Counted from the first letter of the stretch, positions 1 through 7,397 are shown. The stretch is DNA of 23,242 bases from Clostridia bacterium (GCA_008668455.1 RQCD01000060.1:1-23242); one strand, 5' to 3'. Made by a program: numbers and translations. The notes: generated by a model not told the origin, from the letters alone.

Positions 1-191
1 ACCGGGTTCGCGAGAAAAATACGCTGATCCGGAATGCTTCCCTTGCAATGGGCGGCGCAATGATCGGATACCTGTTCCAGGGCGTGGCGGAAAATCTTTG
101 GTATAACTATCGGATGATTTTAATTTTCTGGATTTATATGGCGCTTTTAGAGAGCGCTGTCTGGATTTCGGAAAAGAAAGGGGAAGTGTGA
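1..191 (+). CDS. O-antigen ligase/polymerase-like membrane protein (C-terminal fragment)
   Basis: Only the last 62 codons are present; the frame enters from the left edge with its first whole codon at base 3. The peptide has two hydrophobic stretches, around GGAMIGYLFQGV and MILIFWIYMALL, separated by a short ENLWYNYRM loop and followed by a charged tail ending in TGA at 189-191. A loop of the N-x-W-x-N-Y-R type before the last helix is common at the C-terminus of the O-antigen ligase/Wzy-like family, which polymerises or transfers surface polysaccharide units on the outer face of the membrane. The stop overlaps the start of the glycosyltransferase gene (TGATG), so the two are probably translationally coupled in a polysaccharide operon. 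The family call rests on a short fragment; another multi-pass polysaccharide protein is possible. Confidence 0.6.
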   Translation, partial: RVREKNTLIRNASLAMGGAMIGYLFQGVAENLWYNYRMILIFWIYMALLESAVWISEKKGEV

Positions 192-1312
192 TGATCAGAA
201 TTATGCAGGTGCTGACCGACACGAATGTCGGCGGTGCAGGAATTTGGCTCTTGAACTATCTGAAAACCTATTGCCGGGAACGGTTTGAAATGGTTGTAGT
301 TTTGCCGGCTGGATCGGCATTGATTCCAATGGCGGAGGAAACCGGCGTTCGGGTGGTGACGGCAGAAAAAATTGCGGATCAGTCCTTTTCCGTTCCGGGC
401 ATCCGGGAATTGAGAGAAATCATGATCCGGGAAGAACCGGACGTGGTGCATACGCATGCAAGCCTTTCTGCAAGAATTGCCGCAAGGCTGGAAAAAATTC
501 CGGTGGTGAATACCCGGCATTGCTTAGAACCGCCGAAACGGCATGTTAAGCGTTTTGTGTATCAGTTTTTGAATAATGCCTTAAGCGACCGGGTCATTGC
601 TGTTTCGGAGGCGGTGATGGAAAATCTTTTACAGGATGGGATCAAGGCAGATAAGCTCCGGATTGTCTATAACGGAATCACACCGCTCCGGGAATACTCT
701 TTGCAGGAACGAAGACTTTTGCGCCAGGAGCATAATATTCCGGATACGGCAACAGTGGTTGGAATTGTGGCAAGGTTAGAGCCGGTCAAAAACCATGCGA
801 TGTTTTTAGAGGCGGCTAAGTTTATTGCAACGGCATGCCCGGACACGCTCTTTATGATCGTTGGAGACGGCAGCCTCCGGACGGAGCTGGAAAAACAGGC
901 AGAGCCTCTGGGAGAGCGTGTTCTCTTTACCGGCTATCTTCCGGATGTTACCGATGCAGTGAACATGATGGATATCCTGACGTTGACCTCGGAGCATGAG
1001 GCTTTGAGTATTTCCCTGATTGAGGGCATGAGTATCGGAAAGCCGGCGGTTGCGACAAAATCCGGCGGTCCGTCCGAGGTAATTGAGCAGGGAATCAGCG
1101 GTATTTTAGTAGATCCGAATGACGCAGTTGCTTTTTCTATGGCGGTGATCCGGCTGATTCAGAATCCGCTGGCACAGAAGCAATTCGGCGACTACGGAAG
1201 AAAAATTGTGAAGGAAAAATTTATGGCGTCAGAAATGGCGAAAAAGGTTGAAAAAATCTATGACGAACTGGCAGAGGATGTCGGGGAAGCGACGGAAGGA
1301 GAATCCAGATGA
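191..1312 (+). CDS. Glycosyltransferase family 4 (GT-B fold)
   Basis: A 373-residue protein of typical length for a retaining GT-B glycosyltransferase. The N-terminal acceptor domain begins MIRIMQVLTDTNVGGAG and contains the P-D-V-V-H-T-H segment usual for this group. The C-terminal nucleotide-sugar domain begins near VVGIVARLEPVKNH and carries the E-x7-E motif, at about Glu270 and Glu278 in EALSISLIEGMS, followed by GKPAVAT and the GGPSEVI loop. Such enzymes transfer a sugar from a nucleotide donor to a lipid-linked acceptor at the cytoplasmic side of the membrane. ATG 191 is preferred over the GTG three bases upstream because it overlaps the preceding TGA and has an AAGGGGA ribosome site. 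Donor and acceptor cannot be read from sequence. The upstream ligase-like protein suggests a role in extracellular polysaccharide synthesis. Confidence 0.9.
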   Translation: MIRIMQVLTDTNVGGAGIWLLNYLKTYCRERFEMVVVLPAGSALIPMAEETGVRVVTAEKIADQSFSVPGIRELREIMIREEPDVVHTHASLSARIAARLEKIPVVNTRHCLEPPKRHVKRFVYQFLNNALSDRVIAVSEAVMENLLQDGIKADKLRIVYNGITPLREYSLQERRLLRQEHNIPDTATVVGIVARLEPVKNHAMFLEAAKFIATACPDTLFMIVGDGSLRTELEKQAEPLGERVLFTGYLPDVTDAVNMMDILTLTSEHEALSISLIEGMSIGKPAVATKSGGPSEVIEQGISGILVDPNDAVAFSMAVIRLIQNPLAQKQFGDYGRKIVKEKFMASEMAKKVEKIYDELAEDVGEATEGESR

Positions 1313-1734
1313 AGAAGAAACTGAATGTAATCGACCTACTGATTATTTTGTTCCTGGCAGCTGTGATCGCGGCAGGAATGCTGTATGCCCGTAAAATCAG
1401 CAAGCCGGCAGAGGAAGGAACGAAAACAATTGTGCTGGAGGTAACGGAGAAAAGGGAGGGCTTTCTCTCTGTGATGCAGGAGGGAGATCAGCTTTGGGAC
1501 GGCGCACAGAAAAAGGAATTTGGCGTTTTAAAAAGCGTAGAATCGCGCCCGGCAAGCAAGGATGCCTTTTCACAAAAGGACGGAAAGATCCGGAAGGTGG
1601 AGATCCCGGAGCGTTACGATCTTTATCTGACGGTGGAGGTGCCGGAGAGTGAAAAGGTGAATGTCGGTAAGGGTTTATGGCTGGAGAGTCAGCGGTATAA
1701 GTGCAGCGGATATGTATTGGAGGTGTCGGAATGA
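1309..1734 (+). CDS. DUF4330 family membrane-anchored protein
   Basis: A 141-residue protein with one N-terminal transmembrane segment (about residues 8-26), introduced by the LNVIDLLIILFL motif typical of DUF4330, then an extracytoplasmic domain rich in beta-strand-like sequence. The C-terminal half contains RYDLYLTVEVPE, which recurs in the next gene. The start ATG overlaps the stop of the glycosyltransferase (ATGA at 1309-1312) and follows AAGGAG. Its own stop overlaps the start of the second DUF4330 gene in the same way. The family has no established function. Its repeated coupling to polysaccharide genes suggests an accessory role in polysaccharide export or assembly, which is inference. 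Confidence 0.8.
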   Translation: MKKKLNVIDLLIILFLAAVIAAGMLYARKISKPAEEGTKTIVLEVTEKREGFLSVMQEGDQLWDGAQKKEFGVLKSVESRPASKDAFSQKDGKIRKVEIPERYDLYLTVEVPESEKVNVGKGLWLESQRYKCSGYVLEVSE

Positions 1735-2225
1735 AAGTGATAGATGAAAAGGGCAGATTGCTTGGAAGGCTGAATCTGATTGATTTGCTTGTCATTTTGC
1801 TGATTGTGCTTGCAGCAGCTGCGGCGGCTTCCAAAATGCATAAGACAAAAAGCATGGATACCGCAGACGCAACCATTCGGTATACCCTATGTATCCGAAA
1901 GGTTCGGCAGCAGTCGGTTGAAGCAATTGAAAAGAACAAGGAAGATCTGGTGGATGCGGAAAAGGGAGAGACGCTTGGAAATATTGTGGCAATTGAGCAG
2001 CGGCCGGCAGAGGAGCTGGTGCAGCTGGAGGATGGCAGCTTTGTACTTTCTTAGTATCCGGATAACTATGATCTTTATATCACGATGGAAACACCGGGGA
2101 GAATGAACGAAAAGGGAATTTACGCGCAATCCGGAAAGAAAATCCTCTATGGAGATACCATCGGTATCGACAACGGCTATGCGCAGACGTTCGGAGAGGT
2201 AGAACAGGTAGAAATACTGCAATAG
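1731..2225 (+). pseudogene. Second DUF4330 protein, interrupted by in-frame TAG
   Basis: The frame opens at ATG 1731, overlapping the preceding stop, with the DUF4330 signature GRLNLIDLLVILLIVL and a transmembrane helix. It then reaches TAG at 2052-2054 after 107 codons. Translation beyond that stop continues in the same frame with YPDNYDLYITMETPG and runs to TAG at 2223-2225. The downstream part aligns with the C-terminal half of the neighbouring paralogue (RYDLYLTVEVPE), so the intact protein should be about 164 residues. A single base change explains the break; no frameshift is needed. It may be a recent pseudogene, a sequencing error or a readthrough product. General reassignment of TAG is unlikely, because cdsA, rseP, ispG and others here end in TAG. 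Confidence 0.75.
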
Positions 2226-2290
2226 GGGGTGTCAAAAAAGGCACAGACTGTTTGGGGGCTTCCATGTCCTGAACATAGATGATTTGGGTT

Positions 2291-2315
2291 GAAATCCGCA
2301 TATTTTGCGGATTTC
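2291..2315. repeat. Perfect 10-bp inverted repeat
   Basis: GAAATCCGCA and TGCGGATTTC pair perfectly around a 5-base loop (TATTT). No T-tract follows on either strand, so it is not an obvious intrinsic terminator. It lies inside the segment that separates the two halves of the larger hairpin repeat. Confidence 0.7.
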
Positions 2316-2337
2316 CTTAATGATTGCCCTCGCACTG

Positions 2338-2393
2338 CGCTCCAAACGCGCCGCCCGGAGTACGCCGGTACACCGTCGGGCGCGTTTGGAGCG
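2338..2393. repeat. Long GC-rich hairpin, 15-bp perfect stem
   Basis: CGCTCCAAACGCGCC (2338-2352) pairs perfectly with GGCGCGTTTGGAGCG (2379-2393). Within the loop a second stem can form around GTAC-GCCG-GTAC with flanking CGG/CCG. The GC-rich inverted repeat is followed on the + strand, 10 bases later, by a T7 run. It sits between convergent genes and may contribute to termination, or be a small mobile palindrome. Confidence 0.7.
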
Positions 2394-2420
2394 TTCTGCA
2401 CTCTTTTTTTACATTCCATT

Positions 2421-3230
2421 TTAAAGATAGAATTTGTGATTTCCGATCGTTGTATAGTAGGAACGGTTTTGGGAGATCCAGGAGCTTGCGGCGATCTTGT
2501 CGTTAAAAAAGTATAGACATTCTCCGACCGGTGACGCGCCGTAGAGCGCCTCCTTTGCAGCAAGCACACAGCTTGACAACGGGTTGTTGTAGATTGCTCC
2601 GTTTGCTGTGGGTGTAAACTGTACCCCATACCTCCGGTCAAAAATAACATCATAGACGCTGTCCGGAAATTCACTGCTCTGCACACGGTTTAAAACCACA
2701 TTTGCAACGGCAATTTTTCCGGTGTGTTCTTCACCCTGTGCCTCGGCGTGCACAATTTTGGATAACCAGTCTAAATCGTCGTCGGAGTAGCTGCGGTCAA
2801 TACAATCCTCCGGAACAGTAATGCCCGGATGCGTCAGGAGAACGCTTTTTTTTGTGTTGTCCCAGGAAACCTCCGCACCAAACAGCTCTGCAATGCTCCG
2901 GATCGGAAGATAGGTTCTTCCGTCTGCAATCCAGGCGGCATTGGTGAGGGAGTAAGCCTTGCCGTTGACGGTTGCAGTTGTTTTCCCGACCGGGATTTTT
3001 GCAGACAGTCCGGGCATTTCTAAAAGGACATTTTGTCCATCCCAATCTACCTGGCAGGAAAATGCCTGGCTGATAAAGCGTACCGGCGCATACACTCTGC
3101 CGTCTGATAAAATAATTTCCGTATCGTGGAAAAGCCGCTCACCGTTCAGCTTGATGTCCACCGGCGCTTCCGATGCAGAAGCAGCCGCCGGAAAAAGTGT
3201 AAATAAAACAATCAGAATGATTCTTTTCAT
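2421..3230 (-). CDS. Secreted stalk-domain protein with SleB-like cell-wall hydrolase domain
   Basis: A 269-residue protein starting at ATG 3230, preceded by GAGGTG at ideal distance; a GTG three codons upstream lies inside that ribosome site. It begins with a signal peptide (MKRIILIVLFTLFPAAASAS). A copper-amine-oxidase-like N-terminal 'stalk' domain follows (about 25-135) with two V-P-V-R-like motifs, APVRFISQAF and LPIRSIAELF. The C-terminal domain (about 150-269) matches the SleB/hydrolase_2 family: IVHAEAQGEE with the likely catalytic Glu163, AVANVVLNRV, and the closing IGNHKFY. SleB enzymes are lytic transglycosylases acting on spore cortex or peptidoglycan outside the membrane. The stalk domain probably anchors or positions the enzyme in the wall. 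It is transcribed alone, away from the regulator genes to its right. Confidence 0.88.
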   Translation of the reverse strand: MKRIILIVLFTLFPAAASASEAPVDIKLNGERLFHDTEIILSDGRVYAPVRFISQAFSCQVDWDGQNVLLEMPGLSAKIPVGKTTATVNGKAYSLTNAAWIADGRTYLPIRSIAELFGAEVSWDNTKKSVLLTHPGITVPEDCIDRSYSDDDLDWLSKIVHAEAQGEEHTGKIAVANVVLNRVQSSEFPDSVYDVIFDRRYGVQFTPTANGAIYNNPLSSCVLAAKEALYGASPVGECLYFFNDKIAASSWISQNRSYYTTIGNHKFYL

Positions 3231-3268
3231 AATGTTCACCTCAAAAATGAATTCCGACTTGCTCTTTT

Positions 3269-3297
3269 ATTTTAACATATCTGTAACACACAGACAA
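3269..3297 (-). promoter_or_regulatory. Putative sigma-A-type promoter of the cell-wall hydrolase
   Basis: On the minus strand TTGTCT (3297-3292) and TAAAAT (3274-3269) are separated by 17 bases, about 40 bases upstream of the hydrolase start. The match to TTGACA/TATAAT is fair (4/6 and 5/6). Confidence 0.45.
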
Positions 3298-3319
3298 CCC
3301 ACAAAATTTGGATGAGATA

Positions 3320-3348
3320 TTGCAATACCGGAAAAAATATGTTATGAT
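3320..3348 (+). promoter_or_regulatory. Promoter of the RDAC-like/LysR genes
   Basis: TTGCAA (3320-3325), a 17-base spacer and TATGAT (3343-3348) lie 26 bases before the start codon at 3375. The spacing is ideal and the match to the sigma-A consensus good. Confidence 0.65.
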
Positions 3349-3374
3349 AGCAATATAGATCGGAGGAACGGGCG

Positions 3375-3593
3375 ATGAAAATATTGAATATAGATGAGGT
3401 CATAGAGCTGAAAAAAGTTCTTTCGGAGCAATTTTCGGCAGAGCTGCATCTGCATGACGCATGCGGGGGACAGAGCTTTTCTTTGAAAAACCCAAGCCGC
3501 GGAGCGCAGGAATATATCGAGAAGTATTGCAGGGAAAAGCGGATGAGGGCGGTCTTTTATGAGCCGTCTGCATTTGTGGTTAAGGAGGAATAG
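3375..3593 (+). CDS. Small RDAC-like protein of unknown function
   Basis: A 72-residue soluble protein with a well placed GGAGG ribosome site eight bases before ATG. The central segment AELHLHDACGGQSFSL resembles the conserved (R/H)DACGxQ motif of the small 'RDAC family' proteins found in clostridia; I recall this family by name only and no function is known. The C-terminus is charged and probably helical (EYIEKYCREKRMRAVFYE). There are two cysteines, one of them inside the motif. The gene ends three bases before the LysR start, so the two are almost certainly co-transcribed from the promoter at 3320. A role as a partner or accessory of the regulator is possible but speculative. Confidence 0.7.
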   Translation: MKILNIDEVIELKKVLSEQFSAELHLHDACGGQSFSLKNPSRGAQEYIEKYCREKRMRAVFYEPSAFVVKEE

Positions 3594-3596
3594 GGA

Positions 3597-4523
3597 ATGA
3601 CATTGCAGCAGATTTTATATGCAATTACCATTGCAAACCTCGGCTCTATGAATAAGGCGGCGGAATCGCTTTTTATTTCCCAGCCGGCGCTCACCAGCGC
3701 CATCCGGGAGCTGGAAAGCGAAGTCGGAATCACGCTGTTTGACCGGACAGGGAGAGGGGCGCACCCGACTGCAGAGGGAGAGGAGTTCTTAATTTATGCC
3801 CGTCAGCTGTATCAGCAATATGAGCTTTTAAGCCGGAAATATACTGATCCGGCAAATATCAAGCGCAAATTCGGCGTTTCCTCGCAGCATTATTCCTTTG
3901 CAGTCAAAGCGTTTGTGGAGACTGTGAAACAGTTTGACACACTGCATTATGAGTTTGCGATGCGTGAGGTGAAAACGGCGGATGTCATTCATGATGTCAG
4001 CAGCTTAAAAAGCGAAATCGGAATTTTATATATTAATGATTTTAATAAACAGATTTTTCAGAAAATTTTCCGGTATAGGGAACTGGAATTTCACGATCTG
4101 ATCCACTGTACGGCATATGTTTATATCTGGAAAAATCATCCGCTGGCAAAAAAGGAATCCATCAGCTTTTCCGAGCTTGCGGACTATCCCTGTCTTTCGT
4201 TTGAACAGGGAGAACAGGGATCATTCTATTTTTCGGAGGAAATTTTAAGCACAAACGAATATCCGCGCATGATCAAAACCTCCGACCGCTCCACCATGCT
4301 GAACCTGATGGTAGGGTTAAACGGCTATACGCTCTGCTCCGGAATTATCTGTGAGGAATTAAACGGCAGCGACTATATCGCTGTTCCGTTTGAATCGGAC
4401 GATCACAACCCGAATTCGACTATGCAGATTGGCTATATTGTGAAAAAGAGAAGTGTTTTGAGTAAAATCGGAGAGGTGTATATTCAGGAAGTGAAACGGT
4501 ATCTGCAAAAGCAAAGGCTTTAG
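3597..4523 (+). CDS. LysR family transcriptional regulator
   Basis: At 308 residues this has normal length for the family. The winged helix-turn-helix occupies about residues 1-60 (GSMNKAAESLFISQPALTSAIRELESEVGITLFDRT), with the typical S-Q-P-A-L-T recognition helix. A linker helix follows, then a periplasmic-binding-protein-like effector domain from about 90 to the end. The start follows GGAGGAATAGGGA. It is downstream of the RDAC-like gene with a 3-base gap and 93 bases upstream of the GHL6-like hydrolase, in the same direction. LysR proteins usually act on a divergent neighbour; the divergent gene here is the cell-wall hydrolase at 2421-3230, while the adjacent downstream hydrolase is a second candidate target. 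The effector cannot be deduced from sequence. Confidence 0.93.
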   Translation: MTLQQILYAITIANLGSMNKAAESLFISQPALTSAIRELESEVGITLFDRTGRGAHPTAEGEEFLIYARQLYQQYELLSRKYTDPANIKRKFGVSSQHYSFAVKAFVETVKQFDTLHYEFAMREVKTADVIHDVSSLKSEIGILYINDFNKQIFQKIFRYRELEFHDLIHCTAYVYIWKNHPLAKKESISFSELADYPCLSFEQGEQGSFYFSEEILSTNEYPRMIKTSDRSTMLNLMVGLNGYTLCSGIICEELNGSDYIAVPFESDDHNPNSTMQIGYIVKKRSVLSKIGEVYIQEVKRYLQKQRL

Positions 4524-4531
4524 CTAAAATG

Positions 4532-4563
4532 GTGATTTTGAGCAACAAAAAAGTGATTTTGAG
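4532..4563 (+). promoter_or_regulatory. 21-bp-phased direct repeat, putative activator binding site
   Basis: GTGATTTTGAG occurs at 4532-4542 and again at 4553-4563, start-to-start 21 bp, i.e. two helical turns. AraC-family activators bind direct half-sites with this spacing. The repeats end about 25 bases before a weak -10-like TACAAT (4589-4594) that precedes the GHL6-like gene. The activator could be the AraC protein encoded at 6581 or the LysR protein just upstream. Confidence 0.5.
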
Positions 4564-4616
4564 TATATACATTTTTGCTTTCTTATGCTACAATGGTGAA
4601 AAAGGAGGCGATTTGT

Positions 4617-6566
4617 TTGAATTTCAGACAAGTACATTTAGATTTTCACACAAGTGAGGCAATTGAGGGAATCGGAAGTCAGTTTCAGAAGGAACAGTTT
4701 CAGGAGATGCTGAAATTAGGACATGTGAATTCGATCACTGTCTTTTCAAAATGCCATCATGGATGGGCATACCATCCGAGTGAGGCAAACGAAATGCATC
4801 CGCACCTGTCCTTTGACCTTTTGGGTGCGCAGATTGAGGCGGCACATGAAATCGGCGTGAAAACCCCGGTTTATCTCTCGGCAGGACTGGATGAAAAGGC
4901 ATTCCGGAAACACCCGGAATGGTGGTATATCGGAGAGCTGGACGGAAAGCCGGTTTCTCCGGATTTGGTGCATCCGGGCTTTCATGTGCTTTGCTTTAAC
5001 ACAGGGTATTTAGAATATCTTGCAAAGCAGGTGGAAGAAGTTGTTCAGAAATATGATGCAGACGGTATTTTTTTGGATATTTCCGCACCAAGACCATGTT
5101 ATTGTAAGACCTGTCAGGCAGAGCTGATTCGCGAGGGTAAAGACCCGACAGACCGGAGAAATGTCTGGGAACAGGCGCAGAGAGTTTACAACAACTATAC
5201 CAAGAGGATTGAAGAAGCAGTATATAAATATAAAAAGCTGCCGATCTTCCACAACGGCGGACATATTGCGCGCGGCAGATACGACATTATGAACCGGAAC
5301 AGTCATCTGGAAATTGAGTCTCTGCCTACCGGCGGATGGGGATATGACGACGCACAAATAAGCACCCGGTACGCACAGACACTGGGACGCGACTATCTTT
5401 CCATGACCGGACGTTTCCACGGCACATGGGGCGAATTCGGCGGCTATAAAACGGCAAATGCACTCTGGTATGAGGCGGCAGTCGGCGCAGCCTTGGGCGC
5501 AAGAATTTCTGTTGGCGATCAGCTGCATCCGAACGGAAAAATGGATCGTCTGACCTATGAAAATATCGGAAAGGCATATGAAAAAATTGAACAGGCAGAA
5601 CCCTGGCTCACGAACACAGAGTACATATGCGATATTGGAGTACTTTCCTCCGAGGCATACGGAGTGGAACAGCAGGAGATGGATTTAAGTGTGCTTGCAA
5701 AGCATGATATTGGTGTTTCCAGAATCTTAAACGAGGGAAAATATCTGTATCAGGTGCTGGATTATGAATCAGACTTTTCAAAATATAAGCTGATTATTCT
5801 GCCGGATGTGATCTCGATTTCAGAGAAGTTAAAGAAAAAGCTTTCGGAGTTTGTGAAAAACGGCGGAAAAATTTTTGCAACCGGGCGGTCCGGACTGGAT
5901 GAAAACAATCAGCTTGCGTTCCGGCTGGGTGCAGAATATGTAAAAACCTGCGAATATGAGCCGACCTATGCAGACGCAGAGGAATTAGGACTTCCGGCGG
6001 CAAACTATGTAATGTACCAGAAAAGTGAAACAGTTCGTCTGTCAGACGGCTGTGAGCTTGTGAAAAAAATCCGTCCGTATTTTAACCGGACAAATCTGCA
6101 TTTCTGCTCGCACCAGCATGCGCCCTCAAGCGGCGAATACCTCTCTCCGGGCATGACCGAGGGCGCAGACGGTATTTACTGCTCCTGGCAGCTGTTTGCA
6201 AACTATGCAACAGACGGCAGCAGTATTTATAAAAAGCTTGCCATTGCAGCAATTGACCGGCTTTTGGAGAAAACGCTGGAAACAAATCTCTATCAGCAGG
6301 GAATCGTATCGCTTGCAAAGCAGGAGAATCGCTATGTTCTGCATATGCTCTATGCGTCTCCGGCAAAGCGCGGCGATCATGTGGAGGCAATTGAGGATCT
6401 GCCGGAAATCTGGCATACTGATTTTTCCATCCGCCTGCCGGAAGAAACAATCAGCCATGTAAGACTTGTACCGCAGATGGAGGAAATTCCGTTTACCTTT
6501 GAAAACGGAACGCTCAAATTCCGGGTAGAAAGGTTTATCTGTCATCAGATGGTAGAAATTCAGTAA
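4617..6566 (+). CDS. GHL6-like glycoside hydrolase with beta-galactosidase trimerisation-like domain
   Basis: A 649-residue protein starting at TTG 4617, chosen because AAAGGAGGCG ends seven bases before it and no ATG lies at a usable distance. The N-terminal TIM-barrel-like domain (about 1-350) begins FRQVHLDFHTSE. It contains DADGIFLDIS followed by a C-Y-C-x-x-C cluster and HLEIESLPTGGWGYD, features I associate with 'hypothetical glycosyl hydrolase 6' proteins. A second domain (about 350-520) has KLIILPDVISISEKLKKKL and GGKIFATG, as in the GH42 trimerisation (flavodoxin-like) domain. There is no signal peptide, so it should act in the cytoplasm on imported glycans. Asp and Glu residues at strand ends are catalytic candidates. 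The substrate is unknown; alpha-L-fucosidase- or beta-galactosidase-like activity are guesses from fold relatives. An AraC regulator follows after 14 bases. Confidence 0.8.
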   Translation: MNFRQVHLDFHTSEAIEGIGSQFQKEQFQEMLKLGHVNSITVFSKCHHGWAYHPSEANEMHPHLSFDLLGAQIEAAHEIGVKTPVYLSAGLDEKAFRKHPEWWYIGELDGKPVSPDLVHPGFHVLCFNTGYLEYLAKQVEEVVQKYDADGIFLDISAPRPCYCKTCQAELIREGKDPTDRRNVWEQAQRVYNNYTKRIEEAVYKYKKLPIFHNGGHIARGRYDIMNRNSHLEIESLPTGGWGYDDAQISTRYAQTLGRDYLSMTGRFHGTWGEFGGYKTANALWYEAAVGAALGARISVGDQLHPNGKMDRLTYENIGKAYEKIEQAEPWLTNTEYICDIGVLSSEAYGVEQQEMDLSVLAKHDIGVSRILNEGKYLYQVLDYESDFSKYKLIILPDVISISEKLKKKLSEFVKNGGKIFATGRSGLDENNQLAFRLGAEYVKTCEYEPTYADAEELGLPAANYVMYQKSETVRLSDGCELVKKIRPYFNRTNLHFCSHQHAPSSGEYLSPGMTEGADGIYCSWQLFANYATDGSSIYKKLAIAAIDRLLEKTLETNLYQQGIVSLAKQENRYVLHMLYASPAKRGDHVEAIEDLPEIWHTDFSIRLPEETISHVRLVPQMEEIPFTFENGTLKFRVERFICHQMVEIQ

Positions 6567-6580
6567 AAGGGGGAAATTTT

Positions 6581-7357
6581 ATGCTTCGTCCGGAGCAGAT
6601 CGGCATTTTTTCCTTTGGCTATGCAACGCTGCAAGCCTCCTGGTGGCTGGAAAATGTAAATCGCACGAATCTTATGAATCGGATTTACTATTTCTTCGAC
6701 GAGGGGGTTTCCTGCCAGACAAACCGTCAGCAGGTGGATTTTCTGCCCGGCAGGTTTTATCTGCTTCCGGCAAATCTTCCGCTCTGCTTTTCTCTTGATC
6801 CGAAAAAAACTGTGCGGCAGTTTTATATTGATTTTTATGTCCAGGAGATTTCCTTTCGGGAAAGGCTGTTTGAAGCGGAGGAGAATGATGTGATGAAGGA
6901 GTTTTTCAGCTTGCTTCAAGCCTATCTGAAAAAGCATGGGGTCACCGACATTGTGAATGGAAAAGAGGGCGGAGAGGTTTCCGGGATGATCCGTCTGAAA
7001 ACAGCGGAAATTCTGATGCTGTTTTCGGAGCAGGAGGCTGTGTTTTCCAAGGGTGACGGTGCACTTTCAGGAGTGATTTCCTATATGCAGAAGCATTACG
7101 GCGAGCCGGTTTCTTTAGAGACGCTTTGCAGAATTTCAGCGCTTTCGGAAAATCAGCTGATCCGGAATTTTCAAAAACGCTATCAGATCACGCCGTATCA
7201 GTATTTAAAGCAGTTCCGGATGAATATGGCGATGGCAAGGCTTTCTGCCGGTGAGTCTGTCACAAGTGTGGCAGAAGAAGTGGGATTTTCTTCGGTTGCA
7301 GCATTTTCCAATGCCTTTAAAAAATTCTATGGGGTTGCTCCCAGCAGAACCAATTAA
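6581..7357 (+). CDS. AraC family transcriptional regulator
   Basis: A 258-residue two-domain protein. The N-terminal half (about 1-130) looks like a cupin sensor domain, with FLPGRFYLLPANLP a typical cupin strand pair. The C-terminal half (about 160-258) has the double helix-turn-helix: VSLETLCRISALSENQLIRN, then ITPYQYLKQFRMNMAMARL, and finally VTSVAEEVGFSSVAAFSNAF with KKFYGVAPS. It follows the GHL6-like gene by 14 bases with a GGGGG-rich ribosome site and ends at a strong terminator. Regulators of this class bind sugars or glycosides and activate adjacent catabolic genes. The phased direct repeat upstream of the hydrolase is its most likely operator, which would make the operon autoregulated. 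Confidence 0.93.
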   Translation: MLRPEQIGIFSFGYATLQASWWLENVNRTNLMNRIYYFFDEGVSCQTNRQQVDFLPGRFYLLPANLPLCFSLDPKKTVRQFYIDFYVQEISFRERLFEAEENDVMKEFFSLLQAYLKKHGVTDIVNGKEGGEVSGMIRLKTAEILMLFSEQEAVFSKGDGALSGVISYMQKHYGEPVSLETLCRISALSENQLIRNFQKRYQITPYQYLKQFRMNMAMARLSAGESVTSVAEEVGFSSVAAFSNAFKKFYGVAPSRTN

Positions 7358-7362
7358 AGAAC

Positions 7363-7397
7363 CCCGGTCTCTTATGGCGAGAGACCGGGATTTTTTT
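7363..7397 (+). terminator. Intrinsic terminator after araC-type gene
   Basis: CCCGGTCTCT (7363-7372) pairs perfectly with AGAGACCGGG (7380-7389) around a 7-base loop, followed by A and seven T residues. It stands between the convergent AraC and enolase genes. The minus strand side has a weaker TTCTTT tract, so it may work in both directions. Confidence 0.9.

Larger units (their letters stand above)
2230..2413. repeat. Split terminator-like hairpin repeat with insert
   Basis: The left half (TGTCAAAAAAGGCACAGACT, 2230-2249, then GTT) and the right half (GTTCTGCACTCTTTTTTTAC, from 2393) correspond to the two halves of the compact hairpin at 10135-10173. Here about 143 bp separate them. The outer arms still pair and the right arm ends in seven T residues, so the unit may still act as a terminator for the DUF4330 operon. 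On the opposite strand it lies 8 bases beyond the hydrolase stop. Confidence 0.55.

Noticed and set aside
1731..2225. Reassignment of TAG to an amino acid in this genome
   Set aside because: LysR, cdsA, rseP, ispG and the 15301 gene all end at TAG in the expected place, so TAG is used as an ordinary stop.
2289..2516. 75-codon frame across the hairpin cluster
   Set aside because: Translation runs through palindromes and into the 3' end of the hydrolase, with no ribosome site.
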